Shown here: in pieces, positions 1 to 8,870 of the stretch
Layout: each line of letters begins with the position of its first letter
How positions within the stretch are numbered: position 1 is the first letter of the stretch
DNA from: Bacteroidota bacterium
GTDB taxonomy: Bacteria > Bacteroidota > Bacteroidia > NS11-12g > UBA955
Assembly: GCA_947496065.1 (NCBI GenBank)
Contig: CANMBF010000021.1
Span: forward strand, 1 to 47,693
DNA length: 47,693 nucleotides
Reading direction: 5' to 3'
Translations under genes and position numbers: made by a program
The notes under the pieces: model-generated
What the model was told of the DNA's origin: nothing
The model's input: the letters and a program-made list of their open reading frames with translations, nothing else
Databases searched by the model: none

Positions 1-500
1 AAAAATATGGGAAAGGTTAAAGGTGTATGAAAAACGACAGAAACCAAACAGGCAATAATTGCTAAGAAAATGGCAATGCCCGTTTTTTTCATCAGGCCTG
101 TCATTCTTATGGCCGCCATTATTACAAAACCCAAAGCCATAGGCCCTATGTATCGAAAATAATGTGGATTGATATAGTTGGTTGAAATTGCAAAAAAGGT
201 CATTAATAATGTCGCTGGCAATATCCAAATCATTAGCGTAAAAAACGCCAAACGTGGCCCACCCATTTTATAACCTATGGCTGTTAATGTTTGAGTAGTG
301 GAGGGTCCTGGCAAAATTTGGCAGAGACTATTCAATTCCATTAAATCAGTTTGGGTGATGTACTTTTTTTCTTCTACCAACTTTTTCATAAAAATTGGAA
401 TGTGCATTTCTGGTCCGCCAACAGCCGATAACGACAGACCCAGAACATCCTTTAGAAAGACTATTTCGCGTACCCGTTTAAAATCTGCTTTTACTAACAC
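1..500 (-). CDS. chrA: Chromate transporter (ChrA family), N-terminal part, runs off window
   Basis: The reverse strand reads 166 codons from a GTG at 500 and is cut by the window edge. Residues 28-33 (VGGPEM) and 64-71 (PGPSTTQT) match the conserved N-terminal motifs of the CHR family, followed by hydrophobic membrane segments. Known members export chromate or act as proton symporters in the inner membrane; the physiological substrate in a bacterium like this is uncertain. GTG is chosen because an in-frame stop (TAA) lies just upstream and no ATG precedes the conserved region. It is divergent from the lipoprotein at 550, with about 49 bp between starts. Whether the gene is a single long chain or a short half-size CHR cannot be told from the fragment. 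Confidence 0.85.
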   Translation of the reverse strand, partial: MLVKADFKRVREIVFLKDVLGLSLSAVGGPEMHIPIFMKKLVEEKKYITQTDLMELNSLCQILPGPSTTQTLTAIGYKMGGPRLAFFTLMIWILPATLLMTFFAISTNYINPHYFRYIGPMALGFVIMAAIRMTGLMKKTGIAIFLAIIACLVSVVFHTPLTFPIF

Positions 501-549
501 TTCTTAATTTATAGTGGAAAATGTCACGAAATTGCTGAAATTTGTGCAG

Positions 550-1107
550 ATGTTCAAACTTTTCACATTTTTATTTATTTCAGCTAGTATTTTGAGCGCC
601 TGTAATAGCAGTGACATTGACTATGAAAAACAGGTAGAACTTCAATATTTAGACACACTCAACGAACGGCTATTCAATGTAAAAGCACTCCTAGACAAAG
701 TTGAATTAGCAGATATCGAAGAACGAAGCGAAGTCATTGAGCACAATGTGGAATTTTGCAATTTAAAAATGACCGAAAAAGCCATTGAACCCGATGAAGA
801 AATAAAACGCTTGTTCGAGGAGTACAAAGCCTTAGACCGTTTATATTTAAATTCTATTAAACAATATACTACCATTGTAAAACAAACAGAGGAACTCTTT
901 TTACAAGTCAAAACACTAAAAGAATCGGCCAATCAAAAAGATTATGATAGGGCCGTTTTTAAACTCTATTTTAACCAAGCAAAAAAAGAAATTTTAGCCT
1001 TGCATCAACTCGCTCAAAATACTTTGAAATTGGTGGTTGAATCAGAATCTGTTTTTACCCGCAGACAAGAGGAAGTTGAATCGCTTGCAGAAGAGTTGAA
1101 AAAATAA
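550..1107 (+). CDS. Coiled-coil lipoprotein of unknown function
   Basis: A 185-residue protein beginning with a hydrophobic signal sequence and a lipobox (ILSAC, Cys18), so it should be lipid-anchored in the envelope. The mature part is highly charged, rich in Glu, Lys and Leu, and looks almost entirely helical, with likely coiled coils over residues 25-110 and 120-185. No enzymatic motif is visible and I do not recognise the family. A GTG at 514 would add 12 residues in front of the signal peptide; ATG 550 is preferred because it puts the signal at the very N-terminus. uvrC follows after 43 bp but has its own promoter-like box. Confidence 0.75.
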   Translation: MFKLFTFLFISASILSACNSSDIDYEKQVELQYLDTLNERLFNVKALLDKVELADIEERSEVIEHNVEFCNLKMTEKAIEPDEEIKRLFEEYKALDRLYLNSIKQYTTIVKQTEELFLQVKTLKESANQKDYDRAVFKLYFNQAKKEILALHQLAQNTLKLVVESESVFTRRQEEVESLAEELKK

Positions 1108-1131
1108 CTGCCAATAAGTTGCACTTTCCAT

Positions 1132-1139
1132 TAATTTTG
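1132..1139 (+). promoter_or_regulatory. Bacteroidota -7 promoter box for uvrC
   Basis: TAATTTTG matches the TANNTTTG -7 element used by the Bacteroidota housekeeping sigma factor. It ends 11 nt before the uvrC ATG, giving a very short leader. No clear TTG -33 partner is seen at the usual distance. Confidence 0.5.
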
Positions 1140-1150
1140 TCAAGCGAATC

Positions 1151-2947
1151 ATGAGCGACTCGAACGATTTAAAAACACTACTTTCTAATTTACCTGATCA
1201 GCCAGGCGTTTATAAATATTTCGATGAACAAGGCACCATCATTTACATAGGCAAAGCCAAGAGTTTAAAAAAACGTGTGAACTCTTACTTTACAAAGGTG
1301 CACGACAACCGCAAAACAGCCGTATTAGTTTCAAAAATTCGTGACATACAGTACACAGTAGTTGACTCAGAATATGATGCCCTCTTATTAGAGAATAGCT
1401 TAATAAAAGAATTTTTACCTAAATATAATATTAGTTTAAAAGACGATAAGTCATATCCTTTAATTAAAATATCGAAAGAGCGTTTTTCAAAAGTTTATGC
1501 GATGCGCAATCCTGTAAAAGATGGTAGTGAATATTTCGGCCCCTATTCTAGTGGAAAGCTCATGTATTTGGTTTTAGATTTTGCTAAAAAATTGTATCCT
1601 ACGCGCAATTGCAATTACGACTTATCAGAAAAAAACATCAGCCAGAAAAAAGTAAAACTTTGTTTAGAATATCAAATTGGCAATTGTAAAGGTCCTTGCC
1701 AAGGCTTACAATCGCTCGAAAACTACAATGTAACCATTGCAAATATAAAACATATTTTGAGAGGCAATTTATCTGAAGCTAAGAAACATTTTAAACAACA
1801 AATGACAGAAGCTGTTGAACAATTACATTTCGAGGAGGCTCAAATTTACAAAGAAAAATTAGACCTACTCGAAAAGTACCAAGCGAAGTCGACGATCGTA
1901 AACAACAAGATAAGTAATGTCGACGTATACGGCATTGTAAGTACACCAACAGCCGCCTATATTAATTATTTACGCGTTGTAAATGGGATGATTATTCAAA
2001 CCCATAATTTAGAGTATAAAAAGAAAATTGACGAATCGGATGAAGAATTGCTTTTGCAAGCCATTGCTGAAATTCGAAATACACAATTCACAGACACAGA
2101 AGAATTAATTTTGCCCTTCGAACCTAGTACCGAACTTGCGTTTAACATAACAATACCCGTGAATGGCGACAAAAAAAAGCTATTAGATTTAAGCATGAAA
2201 AATGCATTATATCTGAAACATGAAAAACAACAAGCAGCCGATAAATTGGATCCTGGATTGAAAACCGATCGAATTTTAACCACTATGATGACAGATTTAC
2301 GATTAACCACTTTACCAAAACACATTGAATGTTTTGATAATTCTAATATCCAAGGGACCAACCCCGTTTCTGCCTGTGTGGTATTTAAAGATGCCAAACC
2401 TAGCAAAAGTGACTATCGGCATTTTAATGTTAAAACAGTTATAGGTCCTGATGATTTTGCAACCATGACCGAAGTCGTAACACGTCGTTATAGTCGTTTG
2501 ATCAATGAGCAACAAGCACTCCCCGACCTAATAATAGTAGACGGTGGCAAAGGTCAGTTGAGTGCCGCTATCGATGCTTTGAGGAATTTAAAAATTTATG
2601 GTAAAGTCCCCATCATTGGAATAGCCAAGAGGTTGGAAGAACTTTATTACCCTAATGATCCATTGCCATTATACCTTGATAAAAAATCTGAAACGTTGCG
2701 TATCATTCAGCAAATGCGTGATGAGGCCCACCGATTTGGGATTACACACCACAGAAACAGAAGAAGCAAAAATTTCACGGTTACCAGTTTAGAAGAAATA
2801 GATGGTATTGGCTCGGTAACAGCCCGCGCCCTTCTCTCACATTTCAAATCTGTTAAAAAAATAAAAGCTGCCGATAAAGCAACATTAATGAACGTTGTTT
2901 CAGAAAAAACAGCCAATGCCATTCTCGAACACTTTTCAAATGAATAG
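1151..2947 (+). CDS. uvrC: Excinuclease ABC subunit C
   Basis: This is the incision nuclease of nucleotide excision repair (598 aa, normal length); with UvrB it cuts the damaged strand on both sides of a lesion. Visible domains in order: GIY-YIG nuclease (GVY 19-21, YIG 32-34); a four-cysteine set at 154, 171, 179 and 183, matching the Fe-S cysteines of UvrC; the UvrB-binding UVR helix pair near 206-240; the RNase H-like 5' nuclease (CFDNSN near 392, IIVDGGKGQ near 460); and a C-terminal double helix-hairpin-helix (DGIGS near 555). All key residues are present. Its last 8 bases overlap pabB, so the two are probably co-transcribed. Confidence 0.98.
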   Translation: MSDSNDLKTLLSNLPDQPGVYKYFDEQGTIIYIGKAKSLKKRVNSYFTKVHDNRKTAVLVSKIRDIQYTVVDSEYDALLLENSLIKEFLPKYNISLKDDKSYPLIKISKERFSKVYAMRNPVKDGSEYFGPYSSGKLMYLVLDFAKKLYPTRNCNYDLSEKNISQKKVKLCLEYQIGNCKGPCQGLQSLENYNVTIANIKHILRGNLSEAKKHFKQQMTEAVEQLHFEEAQIYKEKLDLLEKYQAKSTIVNNKISNVDVYGIVSTPTAAYINYLRVVNGMIIQTHNLEYKKKIDESDEELLLQAIAEIRNTQFTDTEELILPFEPSTELAFNITIPVNGDKKKLLDLSMKNALYLKHEKQQAADKLDPGLKTDRILTTMMTDLRLTTLPKHIECFDNSNIQGTNPVSACVVFKDAKPSKSDYRHFNVKTVIGPDDFATMTEVVTRRYSRLINEQQALPDLIIVDGGKGQLSAAIDALRNLKIYGKVPIIGIAKRLEELYYPNDPLPLYLDKKSETLRIIQQMRDEAHRFGITHHRNRRSKNFTVTSLEEIDGIGSVTARALLSHFKSVKKIKAADKATLMNVVSEKTANAILEHFSNE

Positions 2948-4205
2948 TCAAATTAATCTACCTATTATTGATTTGGCTTTAACCAAACGTCAATTGCTTG
3001 CATTAACAGAAGCATTTGAAACCTGCAATTATTATGATTCGAATGGCATTAATTCGCCTTTGAATTATGATCGTTTTGAATGTCTTGCAGCTTATGGTTG
3101 TATTGAAAACTTAAAAGGCAATTTCAAACAAGTATGCCATCAAATTGAAAATGAGAAACGCTGGTTAATGGGCTATTGGGGCTATGATGCCCATGAGAAA
3201 TTTAATTCAGATTCTGAATTATTGTTAAACGAAAATGGATGCTATGTTCCGGAAATAATATTTGCAATAAGGCGTCAGAGCAGTACCTTAGAAATTATTA
3301 ATAATGGCATCTCAAATGTTCTATTCGATCAATATATAGAACACTTTAAAAACATTTCAATGGAAACATCGTCCATTCAGGATTTGCCTCTGGTATTCGA
3401 ACCATGCACGCTAAAAAGTAAGTATTTACAAAATGTAGAGGCTATCAAAAAACAGATTATTGAAGGCGATTTTTACGAAGTGAATTATTGTCAAAAATTT
3501 ATTTATCAAGGCACATTATCACATCCATTATCAACTTTTATAGCCCTTAACAAAAAATCGCCCACACCCTTTGCCGCCTATGTAAGAAATGCAGCTTTTA
3601 CTGTGTTGTGTACCAGTCCTGAAAGATTTATTTTTAAAGACAAGCAACATTTGGTTTCTCAACCAATCAAAGGCACAAATAAGCGTTTGCCTGACCAAGC
3701 GAACGCGCAACAAATAGACTTGTTAAAAAACGACACAAAGGAATTAGCAGAGAATGTTATGATTGTTGATTTGGTAAGAAATGACATCGGACATGTTTGT
3801 GTTTCGGGAAGTATAAAAGTTGAAGAATTGTGTATGGTGTATCCATTTGCATTGGTCAATCAAATGATCTCAACGGTGTCTGGTCAACTTGTTGAAAATA
3901 GCACATTCTCGTCAATCATGACGGCAATGTTTCCAATGGGGAGCATGACAGGTGCACCCAAAATAGAAGTGATGAAAAACATCGCAATCTATGAAAATAA
4001 AAAGCGCGGCATCTATAGTGGATGTATAGGATACAAAATGCCCAATGGCGATTTCGATTTTAATGTTGTGATCAGAACAATTATAGAAGATAAATTGAAT
4101 AACGGTATCTCATTTCATGTGGGAGGTGCTATCACATATGATTCTGATCCTGAAAAGGAGTTTGAAGAATGCCTTTTAAAAGCCAATGGTTTTTACAATT
4201 TCTAA
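2940..4205 (+). CDS. pabB: Aminodeoxychorismate synthase component I
   Basis: Chorismate-using enzyme of 421 aa. It converts chorismate plus ammonia to 4-amino-4-deoxychorismate, the precursor of p-aminobenzoate and folate. PIKGT at 241-245 separates it from anthranilate synthase TrpE, which has PIAGT: the lysine is the PabB catalytic nucleophile. Other family motifs are ENVMIVDLVRNDIG near 271, GSMTGAPK near 335 and HVGGAITYDSDPEKEFEE near 393. ATG 2940 overlaps the end of uvrC by 8 bases. An upstream start at 2895 would lie deep inside uvrC and is unlikely. Neither the glutaminase (PabA) nor the lyase (PabC) is in the window. Confidence 0.93.
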   Translation: MNSQINLPIIDLALTKRQLLALTEAFETCNYYDSNGINSPLNYDRFECLAAYGCIENLKGNFKQVCHQIENEKRWLMGYWGYDAHEKFNSDSELLLNENGCYVPEIIFAIRRQSSTLEIINNGISNVLFDQYIEHFKNISMETSSIQDLPLVFEPCTLKSKYLQNVEAIKKQIIEGDFYEVNYCQKFIYQGTLSHPLSTFIALNKKSPTPFAAYVRNAAFTVLCTSPERFIFKDKQHLVSQPIKGTNKRLPDQANAQQIDLLKNDTKELAENVMIVDLVRNDIGHVCVSGSIKVEELCMVYPFALVNQMISTVSGQLVENSTFSSIMTAMFPMGSMTGAPKIEVMKNIAIYENKKRGIYSGCIGYKMPNGDFDFNVVIRTIIEDKLNNGISFHVGGAITYDSDPEKEFEECLLKANGFYNF

Positions 4206-4210
4206 AAAAA

Positions 4211-4240
4211 AGCCCCAGCATTTCTGCCAGGGCTGTTTTA
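4211..4240. terminator. Bidirectional terminator hairpin between pabB and the microprotein
   Basis: AGCCC pairs with GGGCT around a short imperfect inner stem. It is flanked by A-runs on the left and T-runs on the right, so it can stop transcription from both pabB (plus) and the 28-codon reading frame (minus). Confidence 0.7.
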
Positions 4241-4282
4241 TAGTATATAATTTAATCTAATATAAACTTTTTGAAGGGCTTA

Positions 4283-4369
4283 TTAAGCCTGCATACACAT
4301 CAATTGAACCATTGAAATAACCAACAGTATAATAGCAGTGTAATAGTATTTTAGGATTGCGTTTTTCAT
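4283..4369 (-). CDS. Putative 28-aa single-pass membrane microprotein
   Basis: An ATG-to-TAA frame encodes a short basic N-terminus (MKNAILK) followed by a hydrophobic stretch rich in Ile, Leu, Val and Met (about residues 8-26) and the C-terminal tail MCMQA. This is the typical pattern of a bacterial single-span membrane microprotein. It ends about 45 bp before a strong hairpin with a T-tract in its own direction, so a short transcript is plausible. The leader before the ATG is rich in A and C and poor in G. I do not recognise the family; chance occurrence in AT-rich DNA cannot be excluded. Confidence 0.4.
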   Translation of the reverse strand: MKNAILKYYYTAIILLVISMVQLMCMQA

Positions 4370-4778
4370 AATTGTATGTTTGTTGTGGTTTGTTGACTTT
4401 TAGTTTTCGATTGGGAATGATCGAAAACAAAACATGGGGAATAATAATAAATAATGGAAATGTGCTCCATCGTTTTAGTTTAGTTCAAGTTTTAGTTTTT
4501 AGTTTAGTTTTTAAGTTTATATATTATTACTCCCTTGCTTTGCTTTTTATGATATTATCAATACACGATAATAGATGGTGTGGATTCTAAGCTTTTGCAA
4601 CTTGGCAGAAATTTTTCTATTTCTTGTGCTCAAATTGGTCAGCTTGTAGTTCATTCTAGTGTTTTCCATAGTTTTAGTTTTAAAGTTTAGTGTGTTGTTA
4701 TATTAATCCGCTTTTGGTCTAAACATGTATTTATAATATCATTAAATGTCTTTTTTTTGTTTTAAGTGATGATTTTTA

Positions 4779-4811
4779 TGAGTATTTTAACTTACTAAGT
4801 ATATATACTTA
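4779..4811. repeat. Two overlapping copies of the TRAGTA-N4-TACTYA palindrome
   Basis: The first copy (4779-4796) has half-sites TGAGTA and AACTTA. The second (4794-4811) has TAAGTA and TACTTA around TATA and forms a perfect 16-bp palindrome at 4796-4811. They overlap by 3 bp. Related copies lie at 5100, 6623, 6899 and 6925. Confidence 0.6.
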
Positions 4812-5099
4812 TGATTATCAATACCTTATACTCAAACTTAAAGCGAAAAATCGAAATTACAAGGCATGGTACAATAAAATTATTAAAATCTGCTTATCAT
4901 TCTGTATTTCAACACATTAAAATTTGCTTATAGAATCTTATTCACCCTCCTATCAACCATAAATTAACTAAAAAGCAAGCTAAGGATGCTCAGAAAAAAT
5001 ATTGGGAATGCGACCATAATGCCCCATTTATTAGCAAACTAAAATAACATCTAAACCATTGTAAACACTAACTATACTATCTAATAAGACTGCTAATTT

Positions 5100-5117
5100 T
5101 AGGTGTTTTTACTTGAT
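5100..5117. repeat. Copy of the TRAGTA-N4-TACTYA palindrome
   Basis: Half-sites TAGGTG and TACTTG around TTTT. Its reverse complement differs from the copy at 6925-6942 at only 2 of 18 positions. Confidence 0.5.
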
Positions 5118-5383
5118 GATGGTAAAAAGAATAAAAAGCGCAAAAAGTGAATTCAGGGAATTTGACTACATGTCTTCTAAAATATGTATGTCCTTGAAAT
5201 GTAACTTCTACAACTAGGAGAGAAATTAGAATTGCATTGTAAAAATACAACTTACAAAACAAAACAATGTAAAATGCGAAAAGATCACTATTTCTAGTAA
5301 CCTTTTATTTGACTTTAATGAATTAAGCGTCGTCTATTAATCTATTTAGAAATAAATCTGATAGCGAGCTTCAATAACAGTTA

Positions 5384-6415
5384 TTACCAACCAGTAACGA
5401 TTGTTCCGTTAATAAGCCCAGCTTTTATGTTTACCAATTTGATCTTTATGTTATCTGCTATCTGCGTTTCGTAATCGTGAAATGGCGCATACCCTACATC
5501 TTCGGTAGGTAATCCCGTTGTAAAATTACCGCTACCGTTCCAACCATTGTCGCGAAACTTTTTTGTTTCATTGTAGATGGTAACATTTATTTTCTTAAGG
5601 CATGAACTAATCAATATACTTGAGACACTTGGCTCTGAAATATATTGATCTACATCAACTCCAATCGCCCATTTGCCTGCTGTTTTTGTTGCACTCAAAG
5701 CGCCAAGGCCACATTCCCCAGCAAAAGGGAATACAACATCTGCACCTGCATTGATGAGTCCTTTTGCAATGTTTGAACCTGCTGCTGTATCGGAAAATGA
5801 ATTAGTATAATTTCCAGTAGCAATTACATTTTTGCTGTAGGAAGAATTGTAATATGCTATGCCCGAAAGGTAGCCTGTTTTAAATTGCTCAATAACTGGA
5901 ATTTGAACTCCACCAACCCAACTACAAACTGGATTAGCAGGATCTTTTATATCTGCCCAATAGGCGCCAAGGAATCCACAAAGGAAACTTGCCTGATCAA
6001 CTTGGTAAACAAAACACTTCACGTTTGAAGGCGGATTGCTTATTGTATCATCAATCAATATAAATTTCTTCGTAGGGTTTGCTTTTGCAGCCTGCAAAAG
6101 TGAAGATTTTGCTCCGTAACTAAGGCAGAAAATAACGTCGAAATTATTTTGAATAAAATAATTAATACCACTTTTGATGTCGTTGATGTTTGTACAATTA
6201 TATGATTCAGTGGTAACACCTAAATCGGCACCGGCTTGGTTCAAACCTGCAAGGGCGAGGTCATTATATCCTCTGTCTCCGAAACCGTCGTCTGCGCTTA
6301 CTAATCCAATCTTTAATTTAGTTGAAACAACATCCTTTTTACAGGATGCAAGGGCCACAACACCCAGTAAAATGAATGTAAATTTGAAAATGTTTAAACG
6401 ACTTAGGTTGTTCAT
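5384..6415 (-). CDS. BMP family lipoprotein (PnrA-like nucleoside-binding protein)
   Basis: A 343-aa lipoprotein with a signal peptide and lipobox (ALASC, Cys25). The mature part begins KIGLVSADDGFGDRGYND, the characteristic opening of basic membrane protein/PnrA substrate-binding proteins. These have the periplasmic-binding fold and mostly capture purine nucleosides for an ABC importer. Further family-like stretches are GADVVFPFAGECG and AIGVDVDQ. The usual ATPase and permeases are not next to it, so it is an orphan here and may work with a distant transporter or as a surface receptor. It stands alone between two unusually long AT-rich gaps that carry a repeated palindrome. Confidence 0.88.
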   Translation of the reverse strand: MNNLSRLNIFKFTFILLGVVALASCKKDVVSTKLKIGLVSADDGFGDRGYNDLALAGLNQAGADLGVTTESYNCTNINDIKSGINYFIQNNFDVIFCLSYGAKSSLLQAAKANPTKKFILIDDTISNPPSNVKCFVYQVDQASFLCGFLGAYWADIKDPANPVCSWVGGVQIPVIEQFKTGYLSGIAYYNSSYSKNVIATGNYTNSFSDTAAGSNIAKGLINAGADVVFPFAGECGLGALSATKTAGKWAIGVDVDQYISEPSVSSILISSCLKKINVTIYNETKKFRDNGWNGSGNFTTGLPTEDVGYAPFHDYETQIADNIKIKLVNIKAGLINGTIVTGW

Positions 6416-6622
6416 ATTTGAAAATGGATTTTGAAATTAAATAATATAAAGGATTGGATTTTTTTGAATTTAAAGACACTATTTGTGCTCGGTACGAATC
6501 TAGATAATAATATTGCATTTAAAAAGACAATCTTATAATTGAATATTATTTTTACATTAATACCATATCATATTTATATTCTGCTACTTATTATTAAATT
6601 ACATTTTTTATTGACTAAATAA

Positions 6623-6640
6623 TGAGTATTTATACTTAGT
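6623..6640. repeat. Copy of the TRAGTA-N4-TACTYA palindrome
   Basis: Half-sites TGAGTA and TACTTA around TTTA, about 210 bp upstream of the BMP gene start. Confidence 0.6.
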
Positions 6641-6898
6641 TTTTTATTCAAAATTAATTAAAACTATAAATATTAATATTTATCTATTTGTTAAAATATC
6701 TATTTTAGTTTTTGTAACAAATGCTATTTCAATTTAAAATTATTACACGTAGTCGAAATATTCGCAATTTAAAGGCTGTTAGTAGGCTATGTGAATTATT
6801 TTTAATCACTGTATTTCAGTATATTACAAATTTTTTCATCAATTTATTAAATTAAATTTCATTAACATATGTTTAAATTATAGTATTGCGAAACAAAA

Positions 6899-6942
6899 AC
6901 TAAGTATTTTTACTCAATTTTGATACTAAGTAAAAACACCTA
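6899..6942. repeat. Two close copies of the TRAGTA-N4-TACTYA palindrome
   Basis: 6899-6916 has half-sites TAAGTA and TACTCA around TTTT. 6925-6942 has TAAGTA and CACCTA around AAAA. Start-to-start spacing is 26 bp, between two and three helical turns. Confidence 0.6.
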
Positions 6943-7139
6943 GTTTTTTAGATTTTTGAATACACTATTGCCGTAATTTCAGTATTTCAGTCAACCACAA
7001 ATCTGCGATTAAACAAAATAGAATCAACATCAAGGATTTACTAAAAGGTAGTAAATGCTACCACTGAAATTAAATCGATTGTAGGTAAAAAATAAAGCTA
7101 TTATGTAAATAATAGAATAGTCGAACATACAGCAGACGG

Positions 7140-7170
7140 ATGGGCATTGAAAAATGCCCATTTTATTTTT
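7140..7170 (+). terminator. Intrinsic terminator with no annotated upstream gene
   Basis: Perfect 9-bp stem ATGGGCATT/AATGCCCAT with a 4-nt loop, followed by TTTATTTTTT on the plus strand. On the minus strand there is no T-run after the hairpin, so it fits a plus-strand transcript better than the end of recN. Confidence 0.65.
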
Positions 7171-7199
7171 TAAAAAATTTACGAGAAATTAAATGGCAG

Positions 7200-8870
7200 T
7201 TAGGAGCTGATAGTCTTGATTAACTCTAACGCATTTTTACGCGCAATGTCTGTTGGAGAATTGCCACTTAGCATCTTTGCTAGCTCATCAACCCTTTCGG
7301 CTGAGCTTAAGGTTTTAAGATAAGACACTGTTTTGTTTTGCTCCTCACGTTTGCCTATCATAAAATGCGACTGACCGTATCCAGCTACCTGTGGCAAATG
7401 GGTAATGGCTATAATCTGGTATTGATGCGATAGTTGCTCAAAAAGAGATCCAATGGTATCGGCTACTTTGCCAGACACACCTGTGTCAATCTCATCAAAG
7501 ATCAAAGTACTTAAATCAGAATGACCAGCTTGAATGCTTCTAAAACTAAGGGCTAAGCGGCTCAATTCGCCGCCTGAGGCCACCTTATTCAAGGCTTGCA
7601 ACGGCATGCCTAAATTGGCAGTAAAGAGAATAACAACCTCCGTTTTACCATATTCATCAAATTGGGCTTTTTCTGTCAAATCAAACTTAATCTCGGCCTT
7701 TGGCATTTCAAGATTTTTCAGGATTTGTTTAACCTCTGCTTCTATTTTTAGTGCTGCCTTTAAACGATCAACGTGCAATTTAATCGCAACCTTGTCCAGA
7801 TCTTTTTCAGCTACTTCTAATTCCTTTTTAAGTAACTCAATTTCATAGTCAATATTTCCTATTGTCAGTAGTTTATCTGAAATAACTGATTGCTCCTTTA
7901 GTAAATCATTAAATTCAATGACACCATGCTTGCGTTTTAAATTTTGAATGGTTAATAATCTATTGTTAACCTCTTCCAATCGGACGGCATCGGGCATGGC
8001 CGATTGTTTTAAATTATCTGCCTCGCTTGCAATGTCCTTCAGTTCAATAATCGATGATTCAATTCTATTGTATAGTTCCTTTGACAAGCCACTTACATTT
8101 ACAATTGCTTTGAGTTGCGACTTTAGTTGATTCAAAGCATCGACCACAGACATTTCGTTATCTGTAATCAGCTGCACCATGGCCTCGGATACCTGTGCGA
8201 TGGTTTCTGCATTGTTCAACAAGTTTAACTCTGCCTCTAGCAATTGCTCTTCGTTGACTTGCAAGGCTAACTGTTCAAACTCATTGATTAAATAATTTAA
8301 ATAGTCTTTTTCCTTTAACCAAGCTTGTTGTTTTTGTTCGCATTCTCTTAAATGCGCTGCTTTATTTTTAAACGCGTTAAAATTCTTTTTAAACTCAAAT
8401 ACTTGATTCGAAATTCCAGCATAATTATCTAATAAATTAAATTGAAAATCACGGTCGGTGAGTTGGGTATTTTCGTGTTGAGAGTGAATGCTAATAAGGT
8501 TTTGGGTAATGGCCTTTATTTGTTGCAGATTAACAGGGGTGTCATTGATAAAACTACGCGATTTGCCATTGTCGTTGATTTCCCTGCGTATAATGGTTTG
8601 CTCTTCGAAGTCTAACTCTAAGGTATCAAATAACGCCTTAAATTTTGATGCGTTGAGCTGAAAAACCCCTTCAACAATGCATTTTTCTGCATTTCCTTCT
8701 TCACTTTTTGTTTTTATATCCGCACGGTTTCCTAGAATCAGTGAAAGTGCATCCATGACAATTGATTTACCAGCACCTGTTTCACCCGTAATAATATTCA
8801 AGCCTTTACTCGGTTCGAATACCATGTGTTTAATAATTGCGAAATTGGAAATACTTAGTTTTAGTAACAT
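7200..8870 (-). CDS. recN: DNA repair ATPase RecN
   Basis: SMC-like ATPase of 556 aa (normal length) that acts on DNA ends during double-strand-break repair. Walker A GETGAGKS is at 29-36, the signature SGGELSRLALS near 430 and Walker B LIFDEIDTGVSG near 455. Two long Glu/Lys/Leu-rich coiled-coil arms lie between them (about 150-370). It starts on the base directly after the pfkA stop codon, so the two genes form one transcript. No dedicated promoter or SOS box was recognised in front of it. The C-terminal end lies 39 bp from a hairpin that better fits the opposite strand. Confidence 0.97.
   Translation of the reverse strand: MLLKLSISNFAIIKHMVFEPSKGLNIITGETGAGKSIVMDALSLILGNRADIKTKSEEGNAEKCIVEGVFQLNASKFKALFDTLELDFEEQTIIRREINDNGKSRSFINDTPVNLQQIKAITQNLISIHSQHENTQLTDRDFQFNLLDNYAGISNQVFEFKKNFNAFKNKAAHLRECEQKQQAWLKEKDYLNYLINEFEQLALQVNEEQLLEAELNLLNNAETIAQVSEAMVQLITDNEMSVVDALNQLKSQLKAIVNVSGLSKELYNRIESSIIELKDIASEADNLKQSAMPDAVRLEEVNNRLLTIQNLKRKHGVIEFNDLLKEQSVISDKLLTIGNIDYEIELLKKELEVAEKDLDKVAIKLHVDRLKAALKIEAEVKQILKNLEMPKAEIKFDLTEKAQFDEYGKTEVVILFTANLGMPLQALNKVASGGELSRLALSFRSIQAGHSDLSTLIFDEIDTGVSGKVADTIGSLFEQLSHQYQIIAITHLPQVAGYGQSHFMIGKREEQNKTVSYLKTLSSAERVDELAKMLSGNSPTDIARKNALELIKTISS

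Larger units (their letters stand above)
4370..5383. other. 1-kb AT-rich gap with no convincing gene
   Basis: Between the microprotein and the BMP lipoprotein. It holds low-complexity AGTTTT repeats (about 4471-4530 and 4665-4690) and three copies of a TRAGTA-N4-TACTYA palindrome (4779-4796, 4794-4811, 5100-5117). Open frames here are short and lack motifs. A stretch at 4970-5047 reads as a 25-codon lysine-rich tail with no start codon and may be the remnant of a decayed gene. Confidence 0.6.
6416..7199. other. 780-bp AT-rich gap upstream of the BMP gene
   Basis: No credible reading frame. It contains three copies of the TRAGTA-N4-TACTYA palindrome (6623-6640, 6899-6916, 6925-6942). A small inverted repeat lies at about 7045-7075 (GGTAG...CTACC), and a terminator-like hairpin at 7140-7161. 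The plus-strand hairpin has no annotated gene upstream on that strand, so a short untranslated RNA in the last 200 bp is possible. Confidence 0.55.

Noticed and set aside
2895-2939. Longer pabB start at ATG 2895
   Set aside because: It would overlap the conserved end of uvrC by 53 bp; the ATG at 2940 is standard.
4372-4590. 72-aa hydrophobic plus-strand frame
   Set aside because: It lies over AGTTTT low-complexity repeats and has no plausible start context; the hydrophobicity comes from T-rich codons.
4970-5047. Lysine-rich 25-codon tail that might be a gene remnant
   Set aside because: There is no start codon, no upstream in-frame body and no family match I can name; mentioned only in the gap entry.
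5077-5262. 61-aa minus-strand frame near the BMP gene
   Set aside because: Composition is what AT-rich DNA yields by chance, it has no motif, and it overlaps a palindrome copy.
4781-6942. Integron or CRISPR-like array from the repeated motif
   Set aside because: Copies are irregularly spaced (15 bp to about 1.5 kb) and not separated by unique spacers, and no integrase or Cas gene is present.
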